Shown: in pieces, positions 16,327-24,284 of the stretch
How the letters are laid out: each line of letters begins with the position of its first letter
Numbering within the stretch: the stretch's first letter is position 1
Origin: Gammaproteobacteria bacterium
GTDB taxonomy: Bacteria; Pseudomonadota; Gammaproteobacteria; S012-40
Direction: 5' to 3'
NCBI GenBank assembly: GCA_015491615.1
Contig: WFVN01000138.1
Span: 1 to 32,738, forward strand
Length of the DNA stretch: 32,738 bases
Made by a program: the position numbers and the translations under genes
The notes under the pieces: generated by a model
The model's input: the letters and a program-made list of their open reading frames with translations, nothing else
Database searches by the model: none
Told to the model about the DNA's origin: nothing

Positions 16327-18234
16327 TCAACGAGCGGAGGGAAAGAAAGCCTTGCGTAAGTAGGCGACGATGGAGTCGATTTCGGCCGGGGTGAGAACTC
16401 GTCCCCAGGCGGGCATGGCGCTGCCGGGAACACCGTAGGCGATGCGCGAGGCCAGGTCGTCGTCGGTGAGGCGCGCCAGGGTCTGATCACGAAGATCACG
16501 AGGCGGGGGCTCGAGGAAAGCGCCGATCCAATTGCGACCACTGCCGTCGGCGGCGTGGCAGAAGGAACAGTTCTCCTGATAGAGCCGCTCCCCCGCTCGC
16601 TCGCGGGGGGTGGCGTCGATCAGGACCGGGGCGCGGTCATGGACGGCATAAGGGGTGGCGCCACTCACCTGGTCCGGGGCACGGTGGTCATAACCGGCGC
16701 GCGGATAAGATACCGCCCACGACCGCCACGGTACCCCTTCGGTTTCCACCCGCGCCCGGTCGTGGCAACTGATGCATGCCCGGAGATAGAGGATGCGGCC
16801 ACGCTGCTGCGCCGGGGTGAGGCGGTCCACCGGCCGGTCCAGGGGGATCTCTCCCAAGGCGAAGGGAAAGGCATCGCGGTAACGGTCGTGGTCGGGCCAG
16901 CCGTTCTCGGCGGTGTGGTAATCGCCGGCCGGGGCTTTGGCGACGACGAAGCGCGTATGGACGAAGCGAGCCACGGCACGCATGTCCGCCTCCTCGAGGA
17001 CGCGGGCGAAGGATTGCATGGCGGTTCCGGGACGCCCTTCCCGCAGGACGCGGACGATGGCCTCGACGGTCAGGCGCTCGGGGTCGGCGGCGGTGAAATC
17101 CACCGGCGGTGGATCAAGGAAGGTGGCGGCCAGAGTCTTGGCGTCGCCGTCGTAGCCGTGGCAGAAGTAACAGCGGAAGTCGTAGATGCGCCGGCCACGG
17201 GCCAGCTCCGGCTCGGGATCTTCGCCGCGAACGTCCTCTCTTGCGTCGCCCCCTCCCGCTTCTCCTTCGCGCGGGCGAATGAAACGAATGAACACGTACT
17301 CGGCCACGTCGGCGATCTGCTGCGGGGTGAGGACCTTGCCCCAAGCAGGCATGACGGTTCCCCGCTTGCCTCGTTCGATGGCCTGGTAGAGGTGCGCCCG
17401 ATCGAAACGGGCGCGACTGGCGGTGCTGGTGAAGTCACGCGGAGGCGGGTGGATGAAGTGGGCGCGGGGGCCGTCACCGCGCCCGTCCCGCCCGTGACAT
17501 TCATAACACTGCCCCTGGAAGATGGCTTCGCCGCGTAGGGGGTCGCCCTCGAGATTGCCGGGATACCCCCTGGCGGATACGGTCGCTCGTAGCAAAGACG
17601 CCTCATACCGCGCCCGCCCGAGGAAGCGCTCGCGCACGAAGTCCACTACTCGTTCGATCTCTTCCGGCGACAGGCGCGAGACGAAAGGCATCATGGCGGT
17701 GCCCGGGCGTCCGTGGGTGACGGCGTCGATCATGCGCTCGCGGGTGAGCGTCCCAGGATCGGCCTGAGTGAAATCCCGTGGCGGTGGTTTGAAGCTGTTG
17801 CGCGCCCACATCGCCGCCGCGCCATCGTCCCCGTGGCAGACGGCGCAATGCCGCCGGTAGAGGGCCTCGCCGTTCTTCTTATCATCCGAGCCGCCATTTC
17901 CTTTTCCCCTTTTGGCAGGCATGAAGCGACGGCGCACGAAGTCCACCACTTGCTCGATCTGCTCCGGGGTGAGACGCGAGGCGAAGGGCATCATGGCAGT
18001 ACCCGGGCGTCCGTGGGCGACGGCGTCGATCATGCGCTCGCGGGTGAACGTCCCAGGATCGGCCTGAGTGAAATCTCGTGGCGGCGGCTTCAATGAACGG
18101 GCGGCGCGGGAGTCACCGTCTCCCCGCTCTCCGTGGCAAACGGCGCAATGGGCTTGATAGAGACGTTCCCCTTCGTCCGCCAAAGCGACATTCATGGCTA
18201 CATAGACGCACAACCAAAGCAGGTGGCGTTTCAT
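16327..18234 (-). CDS. Six-haem c-type cytochrome with tandem cytochrome c domains
   Basis: A 635-residue exported protein. The N-terminal MKRHLLWLCVYVAMNVALA is a signal peptide, so the ATG at 18232-18234 is preferred over one seven codons upstream; neither has a good ribosome site. Six CXXCH haem sites lie at residues 30, 130, 243, 355, 487 and 556. Domains 1, 2, 3, 4 and 6 share a pattern of CXXCH, then PPPRDF (PPPVDF in domain 4), then a GTxM distal-ligand region, as in class I monohaem cytochromes. Domain 4 has MQ instead of MP, and domain 5 has no clear methionine ligand. Domains 1 and 2 are near copies 100 residues apart. It is probably a periplasmic electron-transfer wire; its partner is unknown. 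Divergent from the five-haem cytochrome gene. Confidence 0.88.
   Translation of the reverse strand: MKRHLLWLCVYVAMNVALADEGERLYQAHCAVCHGERGDGDSRAARSLKPPPRDFTQADPGTFTRERMIDAVAHGRPGTAMMPFASRLTPEQIEQVVDFVRRRFMPAKRGKGNGGSDDKKNGEALYRRHCAVCHGDDGAAAMWARNSFKPPPRDFTQADPGTLTRERMIDAVTHGRPGTAMMPFVSRLSPEEIERVVDFVRERFLGRARYEASLLRATVSARGYPGNLEGDPLRGEAIFQGQCYECHGRDGRGDGPRAHFIHPPPRDFTSTASRARFDRAHLYQAIERGKRGTVMPAWGKVLTPQQIADVAEYVFIRFIRPREGEAGGGDAREDVRGEDPEPELARGRRIYDFRCYFCHGYDGDAKTLAATFLDPPPVDFTAADPERLTVEAIVRVLREGRPGTAMQSFARVLEEADMRAVARFVHTRFVVAKAPAGDYHTAENGWPDHDRYRDAFPFALGEIPLDRPVDRLTPAQQRGRILYLRACISCHDRARVETEGVPWRSWAVSYPRAGYDHRAPDQVSGATPYAVHDRAPVLIDATPRERAGERLYQENCSFCHAADGSGRNWIGAFLEPPPRDLRDQTLARLTDDDLASRIAYGVPGSAMPAWGRVLTPAEIDSIVAYLRKAFFPSAR
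17605..18171 (-). repeat. Tandem 300-bp duplication inside the six-haem cytochrome gene
   Basis: The units for domains 1 (about 17905-18171) and 2 (about 17605-17871) are offset by exactly 300 bp. Between 17701-17760 and 18001-18060, 57 of 60 bases are identical, while the preceding 60 bases (17641-17700 against 17941-18000) match at only about 48. This indicates recent duplication or local gene conversion. Confidence 0.85.
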
Positions 18235-18346
18235 AAGCGAAGACGACGGGGGCATGGGGCGGTTGGCTTGGATCGGGGGTTTGCGCTAACCTACGGCGGC
18301 ACGACAGAACGACGAAACCGCGTGCGAGGGGGGATCATACCGGGCC

Positions 18347-19156
18347 ATGGCCAGGGGGGGCAAACGCAACGTCGAGAGGATGTATCGGCACCTGCCGACA
18401 GCGGTGTTCGCCGTGCTCCTGGCGGCCCTGGCGGCCTTGCCCGGCTGGAGCGACACCCTCATCGGTGACCCGGTGGCAGGCGCCAACGACCCCATTCTCG
18501 GTTCCAAACACGACTTCACTGGGTTGAACCGCCGTGCCGGCGTGTTCGCCATGCCGGGAGTGGCCTTCTCCGACTACGGCAACCCCTGCGTCTACTGTCA
18601 CCTCCCTCCGGAGAAGGCCGAGGTGGATGAGACGAAGGAAGGGGCCATCCCCGACTGGAACCGTTTCTACCCCGCCACCGATGCCTACCGGCTCTACGAC
18701 AGCACTTACATGGACTCCAAGACGCGCACCCCCAGCCCCATCAGCCTGCTTTGCCTTTCCTGCCACGACGGCACCATGGGAGTGGACATGGTGGTCTTCC
18801 CGCCGACCGATTTCGACAGCGCCCAGGATGAGGCCCTGCACATGCGCATCCATGGCGCCGACGACGTCGTCTCCTGCGGCAAGTGCCACAACGGGCGCGT
18901 GGCGCACGACATCTCCATCAAGCACATCGGCACCGACCTGCGCAACGATCATCCCATTTCCATGCGCTATGCCGGTCTGTTGCGCGCGGACGAGGACTTC
19001 CGCCTCCCCGATACTCCCGAGGGTTTCAACAACGGTGTGCGCTTGTACGAAGGACGGGTCGAGTGCGCTTCCTGCCACAACGTCCACAACCCGGAGAAGG
19101 ACCTGCTCCTGCGAGCCGACTCGGACCTGCTCTGCCAGACATGTCACACCAAGTAG
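18347..19156 (+). CDS. Five-haem c-type cytochrome (doubled CXXCH family)
   Basis: A 269-residue exported protein with CXXCH at residues 81, 136, 177, 240 and 263. Histidines such as those in RIHGAD and the NDHPIS motif suggest bis-histidine haem ligation, as in doubled-CXXCH and cytochrome c3-related proteins. Phrases such as CLSCHDGTMG and ECASCHNVHNP are typical of this family, whose members occur in extracellular or envelope electron-transfer loci. The signal sequence (TAVFAVLLAALAALPGWS) is preceded by a basic n-region. An ATG at 18380 is an alternative start that would shorten the n-region by 11 residues, but its AGAGG abuts the codon. An NHL-propeller lipoprotein gene follows on the same strand. 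Confidence 0.88.
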   Translation: MARGGKRNVERMYRHLPTAVFAVLLAALAALPGWSDTLIGDPVAGANDPILGSKHDFTGLNRRAGVFAMPGVAFSDYGNPCVYCHLPPEKAEVDETKEGAIPDWNRFYPATDAYRLYDSTYMDSKTRTPSPISLLCLSCHDGTMGVDMVVFPPTDFDSAQDEALHMRIHGADDVVSCGKCHNGRVAHDISIKHIGTDLRNDHPISMRYAGLLRADEDFRLPDTPEGFNNGVRLYEGRVECASCHNVHNPEKDLLLRADSDLLCQTCHTK

Positions 19157-19290
19157 CCCGCTTGGCAAGGGGCCACCACACAACGCCCGGAGCTCATCGG
19201 CAACCCGTGAACGGCTGGCTCGCCCCGACCCGATTTTGCCGCCTTTCCCCGTCGCACGACACCGAAGAGCCACCGAACGAAACGACTGCC

Positions 19291-20352
19291 GTGGCACGCC
19301 TGGTCGTTTTGTTCGTCGCCGTTCTTCTGAGCGCCTGCGCCTCACGCCCCTCGATACCGATTTCAGCGCCGCCCGTCTATCCGCCACCGCCATCCGAGCC
19401 CCGTTTCGTGTACGACGGCACCCTGCGCACCAGCAGCGATTTCATCCGCCCCACCTTCGGCGACCGCTTGCGCGCCTTCGCTACCGGTAGCCGCGAGACG
19501 CCTTTCGGTCTCGCCAAGCCCTTCGCGGTCGCGGTACGCGCGGGGCGCATCTACGTGAGCGACACCCAGCAGCGGGCGGTGCTGCTGTTCGATCTTTCCG
19601 GCCAGCGGGTGGTAGTCATCGGCGAGCGGGGGGCGGGCACGCTGGTGAAGCCCATGGGCGTGGCTCTCTCCCACGATGGCCAGCGTCTGTTCGTGGCCGA
19701 CGTCACCGCCCGCCGGATCCAGGTCTTCGACGCAGAAGGGAAACACTTGGCCACCCTGGGACGCGACGCCGGCATGCGCCGCCCGGTGGGGTTGGCTCTT
19801 TCCCCCGACGACGCCCGCCTGTATGTGGTGGACGTGGGGGGCGTGGACACGGACCGCCACCGGGTGTGGGTATTCGACACCCGCAGCGGCAAGCTGCTGT
19901 TCCATTTCGGCCGCCGCGGCACCGCCCTGGGCGAGTTCAACCTGCCCATCCACGCCGCCACCGGCCCCGACGGCACCCTCTACGTGGTGGACGGGGGCAA
20001 CTTCCGCGTCCAGGCCTTCGACCCGGACGGACGCCCCCTGTTCGCCTTCGGCGCCCCCGGCCGGCGCTCGGGGCAGTTCTCCCGCCCCAAAGGGATCGCC
20101 ACCGATGGCGAGGGGCGCATCTACGTGGTGGACGCGGCCTTCGGCAACGTGCAGATCTTCGATGCCCGCGGGCGCCTGCTGATGCACCTGGGCGACCGGG
20201 CCACCAGCGGCGGCCCGGGGCGCTTCATGCTCCCCTCGGGCTGCACGGTGGACGAGGCCGGACGCCTGTTCGTGGTGGATCAGTTCTTCCGCAAAATCGA
20301 CGTCTTCCGCCCCGCCGCCCAGCCCCCGTGGGAGCGCCTGCCACTACGCTAA
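19291..20352 (+). CDS. NHL-repeat beta-propeller lipoprotein
   Basis: A 353-residue lipoprotein; starting at the GTG at 19291 gives a classic signal peptide with lipobox LLSAC (Cys16). A GTG at 19207 would add 28 residues before it. After a proline-rich linker come successive NHL-type blades, recognised by repeats such as GRIYVSDTQQRAVLLFD, QRLFVADVTARRIQVFD, GTLYVVDGGNFRVQAFD and GRIYVVDAAFGNVQIFD. These make a six-bladed propeller likely. NHL propellers mediate protein or ligand binding and are often encoded beside multihaem cytochromes, including some outer-surface cytochrome loci of Geobacter. Together with the five-haem cytochrome it probably forms an envelope redox module. It overlaps the convergent gene by nine bases. 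Confidence 0.85.
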   Translation: MARLVVLFVAVLLSACASRPSIPISAPPVYPPPPSEPRFVYDGTLRTSSDFIRPTFGDRLRAFATGSRETPFGLAKPFAVAVRAGRIYVSDTQQRAVLLFDLSGQRVVVIGERGAGTLVKPMGVALSHDGQRLFVADVTARRIQVFDAEGKHLATLGRDAGMRRPVGLALSPDDARLYVVDVGGVDTDRHRVWVFDTRSGKLLFHFGRRGTALGEFNLPIHAATGPDGTLYVVDGGNFRVQAFDPDGRPLFAFGAPGRRSGQFSRPKGIATDGEGRIYVVDAAFGNVQIFDARGRLLMHLGDRATSGGPGRFMLPSGCTVDEAGRLFVVDQFFRKIDVFRPAAQPPWERLPLR

Positions 20353-22803
20353 CCCGGGCGGGGAGAAACCCTCCTGCAGTTGCCTCTGAAACGCCTCGCC
20401 AGGCAGGGGTGGGCTGATGTAGTACCCCTGGATGGCGTCCACACCCATGGTTTTGAGCAATTCGGCGGCGCGCGCGTCCTCGACCCCTTCGGCGATCACC
20501 CGCAACCCCAGATCGTGGGCCATGTCGATGGTGGAGCGGACAATCACCCGGCTGTGCTCGTCCTGTACCAGGCCGACGATGAAGGAACGGTCGATCTTGA
20601 TCTCGTTCACCGGCATCTGCTTGAGATAGGAAAGGGAAGAGTAGCCGGTACCGAAATCGTCGATGGAGACGGTGAAACCACGTTGATTGAGGGCTTCGAG
20701 GATATGGCTGGCAGCGCGGACATCCTCCACCAGAGCCGTTTCGGTCACCTCCAGTTTGACGAAGCGAGGCGAGACACCGGCCGATTCCACCTGCCGCGCC
20801 ACATCCTCCGCCAGACTGGGACGTTGCAGATCGCGGGCGGAAAGGTTCAGCGCCAGACACAGACCATGGGAAAGAATGACCGGCGCGCATTCGGCCAGAA
20901 CCCGCTCCAACACCCAATCGGTGAGGGTGTGGATGAGACCGGTCTGTTCCGCCAGGGGAATGAACTCGGAAGGTTGCATGATGCCGTGTACCGGATGGTG
21001 CCAGCGCACCAGGGCCTCGCAGGCGGTGACCCGGGCCTGCTGGAAGGACCACACCGGCTGGTAGTGGAGCAACAGTTGTCCCTGACCGAGGGCCTCGCGC
21101 AGCTCTCCCATCACCGCCAACTGGCGGAGGTTGTGCTGGTCGCTCTCCGGGTCGTAGAGGGCATAACCCCGATTCTCCCGCTTGGCCATGTACATGGCCA
21201 CGTCGGCCCGCTGCAGGAGTACGCCGGCATCTCGCCCATGGTAGGGATACAGGGCGATGCCCATGCTACACCCTACCTGTAAGCGCTGGCCGTCGACGAC
21301 GAAAGGCTCCTCCAGGGCCTTCACCAGCTTGTTGGCGGTGTGCACCGCCTGACGCACGTCGGCTCCCGGCAGGAGGATGGCGAATTCGTCACCGCCCAGG
21401 CGAGCGACGGTGTCCGATTCGCGCAACAACAGGCGCAGGCGCTGGGCCACCTGCTGCAGGAGCTTGTCGCCCACCTGGTGGCCGAGGGTGTCGTTGACGA
21501 TCTTGAAGCGGTCTAGATCCATGAGACAGAGGGCAAAGCGACCCTTCTCCCGTTGCGCGGCACGCACGCACTGCTGCATGCGATCGAACAGGAGGGTGCG
21601 GTTGGGAAGATCCGTGAGAGCGTCGTGCAGGGCCTGGTAACGCAGCGCGGCCGTCTGCACCTTGCGACTGGTGATGTCGCGGGCCACGGCGATGTGATAA
21701 TCGGTGGAACCGAGACGGATACGACGCAGGGTCACCTCCATGGGAAAGACGGTACCGTTGCGACGGCGCCCGTACAGCTCATGCATCTCTTCTTCTTCGC
21801 CCTCGCCGCCCAGAAACAAACGACGCGCCGCTTCGCGATAAGGTTCGGGCACGAGCCGTTCCACCGGCTGCCCCACCAATTGCCCCGGCGGGTAACCGAA
21901 CACCCGTTCGCATGAGGCATTGGCGAGGCGCACCACCCCCTGCGGATCGACGAGGATGATGGCGTCGGCGACGTGGTCCATAACGGCGCGGGTACGGGCT
22001 TCGCTCACCCGCAGGGCCTCCTGCATCTGATTGAAGGCGACCGCCAACTCGCCAATCTCGTCCTTACGTTCGACGGGAATACGCACTTGGCGTCCGCCGC
22101 GGGCCACTTCGTCGATGGCCGCCCGCAGAATCCCCAAGGGGCGGATGACGTCGCGCCGCAGAGCCAGAAACAGAATCAACCCCAGGGCCAAAGCCAACGC
22201 CAGGGCGCCCACCCACAACTTGGTGCGCGTAGCCTGGATGCGCGCCTGCGTCTGGGCGGTGGAAACAGCGAGGTAAAAGACACCGCGTAGGGGCGCGTGA
22301 TCGTAACCATGGCAGGAAAAACAGGCGACATCGGCGCGAATGGGCGTCATCAGAGCGAGGACCCCGGGACGCGAGTCATCCAGCACCGTCTCACCACGCA
22401 GGGCCCGCTCCAACATGCCGGGAGAGACCAGATCTGGGTGACGGGCCGGACGTGGTTCCCGCTCGAACACTGGCCCGCCCAGATAGGCATTGACCTTTTC
22501 CACCGTGCGCAGATCGGTAAAGGCCTCGCTTCCGTCGCGGCGCAAGACTTCGATCTCCAGGATGCCGGCGACGCCGTGGAGCCGATCCAGCCATTCCCGC
22601 GCCAAAGTCCCGCTGCCGTTGAGCATGAGGGTCTTGAGGCTGGCCATGAGGGTCTGGGCGTGCACCTTGAGTTGCTCGGTATCGGCGCTGTGGATGGCGC
22701 GCGCCAGCTCCCGGTCCACCCACACGCCCACGCCCCCGAGGACGAGGAGGAGCACGCCGGCGAGAATGGCGGCGAGGCGCAGGCTGAGACTGTGCAGGTT
22801 CAT
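20344..22803 (-). CDS. Membrane GGDEF-EAL protein with periplasmic haem-c sensor, HAMP and PAS
   Basis: An 819-residue cyclic-di-GMP enzyme. Order: transmembrane helix (8-29); periplasmic sensor of the Tll0287/DUF3365-like kind carrying CFSCH at 161-165, a covalent haem-c site; second helix (197-216); HAMP (to about 270); PAS (271-380); GGDEF (470-474) with inhibitory I-site RESD at 461-464; and EAL (596-598). Both catalytic signatures look intact, including DDFGTGYSSLSYL and IAEGVED in the EAL half, so synthesis, breakdown or both are possible. The haem suggests that the enzyme responds to redox state, oxygen, NO or electron flow in the periplasm. GGAG lies four bases before the ATG. Its neighbours are cytochrome genes, which fits that reading. 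Confidence 0.92.
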   Translation of the reverse strand: MNLHSLSLRLAAILAGVLLLVLGGVGVWVDRELARAIHSADTEQLKVHAQTLMASLKTLMLNGSGTLAREWLDRLHGVAGILEIEVLRRDGSEAFTDLRTVEKVNAYLGGPVFEREPRPARHPDLVSPGMLERALRGETVLDDSRPGVLALMTPIRADVACFSCHGYDHAPLRGVFYLAVSTAQTQARIQATRTKLWVGALALALALGLILFLALRRDVIRPLGILRAAIDEVARGGRQVRIPVERKDEIGELAVAFNQMQEALRVSEARTRAVMDHVADAIILVDPQGVVRLANASCERVFGYPPGQLVGQPVERLVPEPYREAARRLFLGGEGEEEEMHELYGRRRNGTVFPMEVTLRRIRLGSTDYHIAVARDITSRKVQTAALRYQALHDALTDLPNRTLLFDRMQQCVRAAQREKGRFALCLMDLDRFKIVNDTLGHQVGDKLLQQVAQRLRLLLRESDTVARLGGDEFAILLPGADVRQAVHTANKLVKALEEPFVVDGQRLQVGCSMGIALYPYHGRDAGVLLQRADVAMYMAKRENRGYALYDPESDQHNLRQLAVMGELREALGQGQLLLHYQPVWSFQQARVTACEALVRWHHPVHGIMQPSEFIPLAEQTGLIHTLTDWVLERVLAECAPVILSHGLCLALNLSARDLQRPSLAEDVARQVESAGVSPRFVKLEVTETALVEDVRAASHILEALNQRGFTVSIDDFGTGYSSLSYLKQMPVNEIKIDRSFIVGLVQDEHSRVIVRSTIDMAHDLGLRVIAEGVEDARAAELLKTMGVDAIQGYYISPPLPGEAFQRQLQEGFSPPGLA

Positions 22804-23028
22804 GGGGCTCCGGTATGACGGAAGAGTGTCTACTTTTCAGCAGGTTCCGCGCCAATCCTCCCTGACGGTCCTCGAAGCATTTAATCATCAGCCCGGCCGC
22901 GGGAAAAGGGCGAGATCCCTTCAGCGTCATACGAGCCTGGGGGAGCAATGTGATTCCAAGGTGAATGGCCCAGACCGGCATCTCATCGCCGTCTCCCGTT
23001 CGTCTCCGGCTTGGATCAAGAAGGAGCT
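22804..23028. other. Intergenic spacer, nothing recognised
   Basis: This 225-bp spacer lies between the start of the GGDEF-EAL gene and the end of the second propeller gene, both leftward. It must hold the promoter of the GGDEF-EAL gene unless that gene is read through from the propeller operon. No convincing promoter or terminator hairpin was found. Confidence 0.4.
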
Positions 23029-24222
23029 TCAGGGGAGATGGAGACGGGTCACACCCCCGTAACTACCGATCCACAAGCTTCCGTCGGCGGCGCGCGACAT
23101 GGAAAACACGTTGTCGGCGAAGAGACCGTCCTTACGGGTGAGGACGACGAAGCCACGCCCGTCCTCGCGAAAGCGCGCGAGGCCGGCGCTGGTGCCGATC
23201 CACAGCGTGCCCTGGGAATCGATGTGAAGCATGAAGACATGGTTGGCCGGCAGACCGTCGCGGGTGGTGTAATTGGTCCAGCGCTGCCCGTCATAGCGCG
23301 CCAGACCACCACCCCAGGTACCTGCCCAGACGGTTCCATCGGCGGTCACCGCCAGGGAGACGATGTAGTTGGGATTGTAAGCAACCGTGACCCGCTCCAG
23401 CCCTTGCTCGTGTTTCTGTTGGGCATGGTGGCGCGAGGCGGCCCCAGGGTCGGATTTGAACTGGATGGCATCCTTGACCACCTCAAAGGGCGCTCCGACA
23501 CCTTCCTCGTGGGCCCAATGCTCCCAGCGACCCTCCTGATAACGGGCCACCCCACCCTCAGTGGCGAACCAGATGGCACCGTCGGGCCCCTTTTCCACCC
23601 CGTATACCCAGTCGTTGGGCAATCCCCCCTCGGTGTTGGCGACGTCGAAGGTCTCCCAGGCTCCCGGGTCACCCAAGCGAGCGCCACGTACCCGATTGGC
23701 GCCGGACCAAGTGGCGATCCACAGGTCGCCCCGGTCGTCCAACTGGGTATCGTACACGAACTGGTCGGCCAATCCGTGGGGGATGTTGTAGTTCGTCCAA
23801 CTGTCCTTTTCCGGATCGTATACCGACAAGCCACCGCCGTAAGTTCCCACCAGCAGAAGCCGGCCCAATTTACCAAGGTGGAAGACGCCGTTGGAAAGGA
23901 GGCTGCCACTGTCGATGTTGTAGAGACGATAATCGTCACGGCGGATATCGTAGCGGATGACCCCGCCGGAGGTGCCCACCCAAACGACATCGCCATCGGC
24001 GAGGATGGCCTTGACGTTGCGGTTGCCAACGCGGAAATGGCTGAAACGGGGCGGGCGACGGGCTCCTTGGTGTGGCTGGGCCTGGTCGACACCCGCTTCG
24101 GGGCCCCGGGCCTCCGGTGAAGTGGGACCCGTTTGCGCTTGACGCTGGCCCAACCAATACCCCCCTCCCGCCACGGCGACCAGGAGGGCTGCAACGAAAA
24201 AAAACCTGGGGCGGGAGGTCAT
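23029..24222 (-). CDS. Seven-bladed beta-propeller with N-terminal membrane anchor (paralogue B)
   Basis: A 397-residue protein with an N-terminal hydrophobic helix (FFFVAALLVAVAGGGYW), probably an uncleaved anchor, then a low-complexity linker. Seven blades of the two-component-regulator-propeller (Reg_prop) type follow, each ending in a W-[VIF]-[GA]-[TS]-x-x-G-like turn: VWVGTSGG, LLVGTYGG, LWIATWSG, IWFATEGG, VWAGTWGG, LWIGTSAG, LWIGSYGG. Such blades are best known from the periplasmic sensors of hybrid two-component systems, but no kinase, HTH or GGDEF domain is attached here. A charged ~45-residue insertion precedes YNPNYIVSLAV between blades 4 and 5, as in the neighbouring paralogue. 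It is the last gene of the five-gene operon, 62 bp after the previous gene. Function unknown. Confidence 0.85.
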   Translation of the reverse strand: MTSRPRFFFVAALLVAVAGGGYWLGQRQAQTGPTSPEARGPEAGVDQAQPHQGARRPPRFSHFRVGNRNVKAILADGDVVWVGTSGGVIRYDIRRDDYRLYNIDSGSLLSNGVFHLGKLGRLLLVGTYGGGLSVYDPEKDSWTNYNIPHGLADQFVYDTQLDDRGDLWIATWSGANRVRGARLGDPGAWETFDVANTEGGLPNDWVYGVEKGPDGAIWFATEGGVARYQEGRWEHWAHEEGVGAPFEVVKDAIQFKSDPGAASRHHAQQKHEQGLERVTVAYNPNYIVSLAVTADGTVWAGTWGGGLARYDGQRWTNYTTRDGLPANHVFMLHIDSQGTLWIGTSAGLARFREDGRGFVVLTRKDGLFADNVFSMSRAADGSLWIGSYGGVTRLHLP

Positions 24223-24284
24223 GGACGGGCACCCAATATGCAGACGCCCGGCATTCTACCATCCCCGGGGAGAGGGGGCAGCCG

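Noticed and set aside
18335..19393. 352-codon minus-strand frame opposite the five-haem cytochrome
   Set aside because: The plus strand carries five CXXCH motifs and a signal peptide; the antisense frame has no motif.
23011..24120. 369-codon plus-strand frame opposite propeller B
   Set aside because: Shadow of a repetitive gene; the seven blades are on the minus strand.
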